Assembly (NCBI RefSeq): GCF_002078875.1 | Contig: NC_034411.1 | Location: 50,793,695 to 50,857,694 of the forward strand | Source: Numida meleagris | Lineage: Eukaryota; Chordata; Aves; Galliformes; Numididae | Direction of reading: 5' to 3' | Length of the DNA: 64,000 nucleotides | Part shown: positions 60,301 through 64,000 of the stretch, piece after piece | Layout: every line of letters starts with the position of its first letter | Position numbering within the stretch: the stretch's first letter is position 1 | Notes under the pieces: model-generated | Seen by the model: the letters and a program-made list of their open reading frames with translations, nothing else | Told to the model about the DNA's origin: nothing | Databases searched by the model: none | Position numbers and translations under genes: made by a program

Positions 60301-62597
60301 TTTGAATCTTCCCGAGCCTTCTGTGATACTTTCTCGCAGCGTTATTCCTCGTGTCAGAACAGATGTACTGATTACCTCGTAAATGTAACCTATATCTGGG
60401 GCAGTTTTACAGCTCTAATCCTTGTGCAAGGGCTGTGCTCTGGTGGAGGGATACACGCCCTCAAAGTGCTTGTGAGAACAACGCAGTCAGAATACGTACT
60501 AATTTAAAAATTAATAAAGATATTTTGAGAAATGCGTAGCTGCTGTTTCTGAAGGAAAGCAATGAAGTGAATCGTGTGGAACTGGCTTTTGTAGCATCTC
60601 AGTGACTTAATATCATTATAACGCATATGATTGCATGCAGAAGCTTTACAGTAGTGTAGCTGTGGGTGTTTATATGGTTATTAACTCTTAGTTTTTATCT
60701 GTGCAGAATGCTGCCAAGGTCAGAGTTGTTAAGCTGCCCCAAATAGTGCTGAGGAAGGAGTTATGTTAGCTAAAGCTTTTCTTGTTTTGTGTTAAGCAAT
60801 TCTATTTTATATATATTTTTTTTCTTACCAGCAGTATTGTGGAAGAGGATCTTGAAGGAGAAATTTGGGGACACTGGGCTTGGAAATGACATGACATTAA
60901 AGAGCATTAGAATTGGTTTCTTCAGTAGAGCAAATGTTGCAGACATTCGTGATACTCTTTGGATCCTGGGTGCTACCAAGCTTAGTTATACAAAGGTTTG
61001 AAAGTGAGAAGAAGTTTGAACTTGATACAGTGAGCGAGGGAAAGCTAATGGAGCACATTAAAAATGCAGGCTGACCTAGATATACAGCTGAATGGTGCCA
61101 TGTGGTGTGCAGCTCTGTCTGGAAGGCTGCAGTATCTTGTTGACCAGAGAAAAGGTTAAAAAAAAAAAAAAGCTGAAAATACGGCAAGGGTTACAGTTAC
61201 AAAGGCAAGATTTAAGAAGTGGGCCATGCCATTCTGGTTTGTATGTGACGTTGAGGAAAGAAACATTATTAGGGCTTCTTACTATGAAAACCACTATTGA
61301 TTTCTGTTAAATGTGTGCAACATGTGTTTAAAAAATAATGTACAGAAATTACTTCCGGGGAATGATTAATGTGCATGCCCCATTGCCACAAGTGCGTATT
61401 TACTTTCTGCTCTCTTCTATCTAGACGACGTGTACACAGAACCCTGAAAGATGCAAGAAAAACAAATGTTAGGAGCTGGTTGATCAGAGCTAAGTGCTGA
61501 AACTCCTTCTTTCTGTAATACAATAATATTCAGTATGTGAAAGGGTAGCAGAATCTGGCCGTTAATTTTGCAGTGCTTTTAATTTCGTTTTAACTTTGGA
61601 AAACTATTTAAGAGATGTCAAAGTATCAGAAAATGTTAATATGATATTATTTTTTTAGATAATGAATATTAAAATAGCTTTTAGCTTCTGTTTGAAACTT
61701 GATGGAAAGTCGTTCCTTTTGGTATTTAGACAGCTTCAACTGCAAATGATTATCTTAGCTTATCGATAAATAGCAAAAAAGGTTACAGAGAAAAGGTTGA
61801 CCTTCCCTCCCTGCTCCCCTTTGCATCTGTCTTCCTCAGCCTCTGCTGGAACTGCACGAATGCCAGCGAATATGATTGGGATAGTAAGTATTTCTGTAGG
61901 ACTAGAAGGTTTAAAATGGATACATATATATCTTAGGTCTGTAGTTATAATGTGTTTTCAGTTGGAACAATAATAATAAAAAAGGCTTGCGTGTACCTGT
62001 GATGCATTTGATTCCTCCCTGCAGTGACTCATTGTGGATCTCTCTTACAGCTAAGTGCCTGTTCCTTGTGATCAGAGGAAAATGCTACACACCTTCTGCT
62101 TCGTGCCTATTAAATTCAAGTTTCTATTGTAGGCAGCATTACACAGCTATCTTGGAGAATTAAAGGGGAAGAAAATCAAGAACAGTAGCTGAATTGAAAA
62201 TTTCAAAAGCCACTTTGTTCCCCCTCAGCCCTAATGTCGATTTCTACTGCATTTCTGTTTATGTACTTTCTTCTTCCAAATTTACAAATTTTTCTTCCTT
62301 CTCATCCAGAGCAACCTTTTTTGGTACCCCGTTGAACATAATGGTGATTGTTTTTCTTCTCTCCGATGGAACCTGAGTGATGGATACCAGCCATTTTAAT
62401 CTCATTATATTAAACAGAACATATAGTTCTTTTATGCAGACCAGTATTTCGACTGAAGAGGGGACTGTTTTCTCCTTTTTGTTACCTTTTTCCCCCTCGC
62501 CTATGTCATTCCCTTGGGGAATGGTCTGGAGAACAAAGTGTCCGTGTTCCTTGAAATAGAAATAGAACGATCCATTCATTATTTAGTGATCTATTTC
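51343..62597. other. Unique noncoding DNA
   Basis: No exon was recognised over about 11.2 kb. 53,130-53,170 is ATT-rich and an A13-type run lies at 52,959-52,971. 58,250-58,700 is GC-richer. 59,144-59,171 has several G runs with quadruplex potential. At 59,215-59,230 a T/C-rich tract ending CGCAG precedes a GC-rich segment, resembling an acceptor but without a matching donor. The 55,840-56,720 patch is listed separately. Confidence 0.45.
55840..56720. promoter_or_regulatory. Weak GC/CpG-rich patch
   Basis: About 55,900-56,190 and 56,340-56,700 are clearly GC-rich with repeated CpGs, though far less than the main island. They are separated by AT-rich DNA (56,200-56,330). Frames up to 157 codons (plus 55,857-56,330) carry no recognisable domain. 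It may be a minor CpG island, an enhancer or a composition fluctuation. Confidence 0.3.
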
Positions 62598-62690
62598 TGT
62601 TTGGCAAAGTTAAGCACATGCTTAACTTCAGGTCTGTGATTAAATCTCACTGCCTTCAGTATGACTTAAATGCTTTGCAAAACTGTGGCT
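62598..62690 (+). repeat. Old amniote interspersed repeat, decayed copy
   Basis: GGCAAAGTTAAGCACATGCT followed by TAACTTCAGG, then CACTGCCTTCAGTATGACTT and ATGCTTTGC, matches in order a repeat well known from turtle, crocodilian and bird genomes. That repeat has TTAAGCACATGCTTAACTTT, a CCATTGACTTCAGTGGGACT-like middle and a TGCTTTGCTG end. This is recognition from memory and I do not give a family name. Confidence 0.5.
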
Positions 62691-64000
62691 TTTATTCCCA
62701 TCTCCCCATCAAACCATTGCTCTCTCTTTTTTTTTTTCCCTCCCCTGCCACGCTGCAAGTTGACTATGCTTAGTGTCAGCAGTTTATGTTCTGCATGTTT
62801 AATGAAGGCCACGGCTCAGCTCAGCATAGCCCTTCCCCTTACGCTAACAGAATTTTGATAAATGAGATTTCCTTGCGTGGAGAGCAGAGAATGGGCTTTG
62901 ACAGGAAAAGGCAGGGCGTGAAATCAGCAGGTGTCAGGGTGTGCAAATAATGACCATTTTAAAACAAAAACAAAATAAAGAGCTTGCTATGACCAGCCAT
63001 CTTCAAAATGTATATTGTGCTATGAAGCACAAAAAAAGATTTAAACAACATACTAGCAAAGCAAAAGCAAATTTGGTAAGTGATAATCTGAAACAACACT
63101 TTTCTGCCTTCCTTTTTGCTCCATATTCCCTGTGCCTGCCACCTTAATAGTCAGAGTATGCTACACAAGCAATTGGATGGCAGTAATCATTGCTGAATTT
63201 AGCACATGGAAATACATTTTGGTTGGCAATACATTTTGATTTTGATATCCTGCGTTGATCTAAACTATTAGAAATTTTCAGTTTTATGCCTACTCAAATT
63301 GTTGACTGAGGTAGAATAATATCTAGTTGTACAGGTGAAAAGAAACTGCCAGCAGGTATTGCTAGAAACCTTTTCAACAGAGGTACGTTCCTGTGGTCCT
63401 TCTTCCTTTCTCAATTCTGATTTCGTTTTCCCGATGCCGCTTACTGCATCCCCCTACCCTGCCCCCCAGCTTGTTCGGTCTTTCTCTTTCATGCAGATTT
63501 AGCTTCTTCCGTGACTGATCTCTGATAGTCAAAGTCTACTGCTGTGTAATTTGGAGGGGAAAAAAAAAAAAAATGCGGTGGTGTGCTTACATGTGCCAGT
63601 GAGGTACTGGATTGTTCAAATAATGCAGACCTCTTTCCTGGAGATTATAATCTGACACGAATGATTGAGGGCCAGAACTGGATACCACAGACCTAAAGCT
63701 GGAGCTATTTTATTACCTTATGTAACATTTCATAAAAGTTTCTGCAGCTGGAGTGGATTAGGAATGAATTGTTTTTATTGGAGAGATGAAGAGAAGGGAC
63801 AGTTGGTTTGCTTATAATAATTAATAAATAGCACAGTTAATTAGTGTGCTGGCTCGCCAGTATGCTCAGAGGTTAATTTAAATCCATTTGTGCTCATTTC
63901 TATTAAAATACTCGAAATTGTATTTTTACACAAATACATGAATGTATACATGCAGAACTGTGTATTTCTGTACACATATCTGTGTATAATTTTAATTCCT
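62691..64000. other. Unique noncoding DNA at the right edge
   Basis: No gene is recognised. Pyrimidine-rich tracts (62,725-62,755; 63,400-63,490) and an A14-type run (63,561-63,574) are present. The last few hundred bases are AT-rich with many TAAT cores and run off the window. Confidence 0.45.
63800..63890. promoter_or_regulatory. Possible regulatory patch: two adjacent palindromes and TAAT cores
   Basis: AGCACA (63,830-63,835) and TGTGCT (63,845-63,850) are inverted around a TTAATTA homeodomain core. CTGGC (63,849-63,853) and GCCAG (63,856-63,860) form a second palindrome overlapping the first by two bases. Further TAAT cores lie within 45 bases on each side. The arrangement is typical of conserved enhancers near developmental genes, but conservation is untested. 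Confidence 0.25.

Noticed and set aside
1..64000. Bacterial-type features, CRISPR arrays, tRNA or rRNA genes
   Set aside because: Repeat content and structure are those of a vertebrate nuclear genome; no spaced direct-repeat array, cloverleaf or rRNA text was found by eye.

Overview
The window reads as nuclear DNA of a bird, most likely a galliform. It is AT-leaning, with no dense coding and no bacterial gene order. It carries four repeat types typical of bird or amniote genomes: a decayed CR1 LINE, a bird-type ERVL-like LTR, a Galluhop/Mariner1-type mariner remnant and two MIR SINEs. The mariner type is the main reason for favouring a galliform. All repeat families were recognised from memory, not by a database search.

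Layout. 0-11 kb is unique AT-rich DNA with one solo LTR (about 2.9-3.8 kb) and a perfect 15-bp inverted repeat (8.60-8.65 kb). 11.1-12.9 kb is a CR1 fragment holding the end of ORF1 (an SGNH-esterase relic), the ORF2 endonuclease and the linker, but no reverse transcriptase and no 3' tail. 13-35.7 kb is unique DNA with homopolymers and a TA microsatellite (28.85 kb). 35.78-35.92 kb is an old amniote repeat. 36.18-37.86 kb is a strong CpG island, interrupted by a 135-base assembly gap (37,579-37,713). 38-47.7 kb is unique DNA with possible regulatory patches. 47.7-48.3 kb is the mariner remnant. 50.4-51.35 kb holds two MIR copies in the same orientation. 51.4-64 kb is unique, with a weaker GC/CpG patch near 56 kb, a second old amniote repeat near 62.6 kb and a homeodomain-motif-rich end.

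No host protein-coding exon could be recognised. The long open frames lie in GC-rich stretches (the CpG island and the LTR) or in transposon relics; the rest are lengths expected by chance. The simplest reading is the promoter, and perhaps a noncoding first exon, of a gene whose coding exons lie outside the window, surrounded by intronic or intergenic DNA. The few recognisable young repeats, the surviving ancient SINEs and the several palindromes with transcription-factor motifs would fit the neighbourhood of a developmental regulator, but that is inference. No new biological system is evident. The best leads are the orphan CpG island, the 15-bp hairpin, the MIR pair and the palindromic patches at 40.8 and 63.8 kb.
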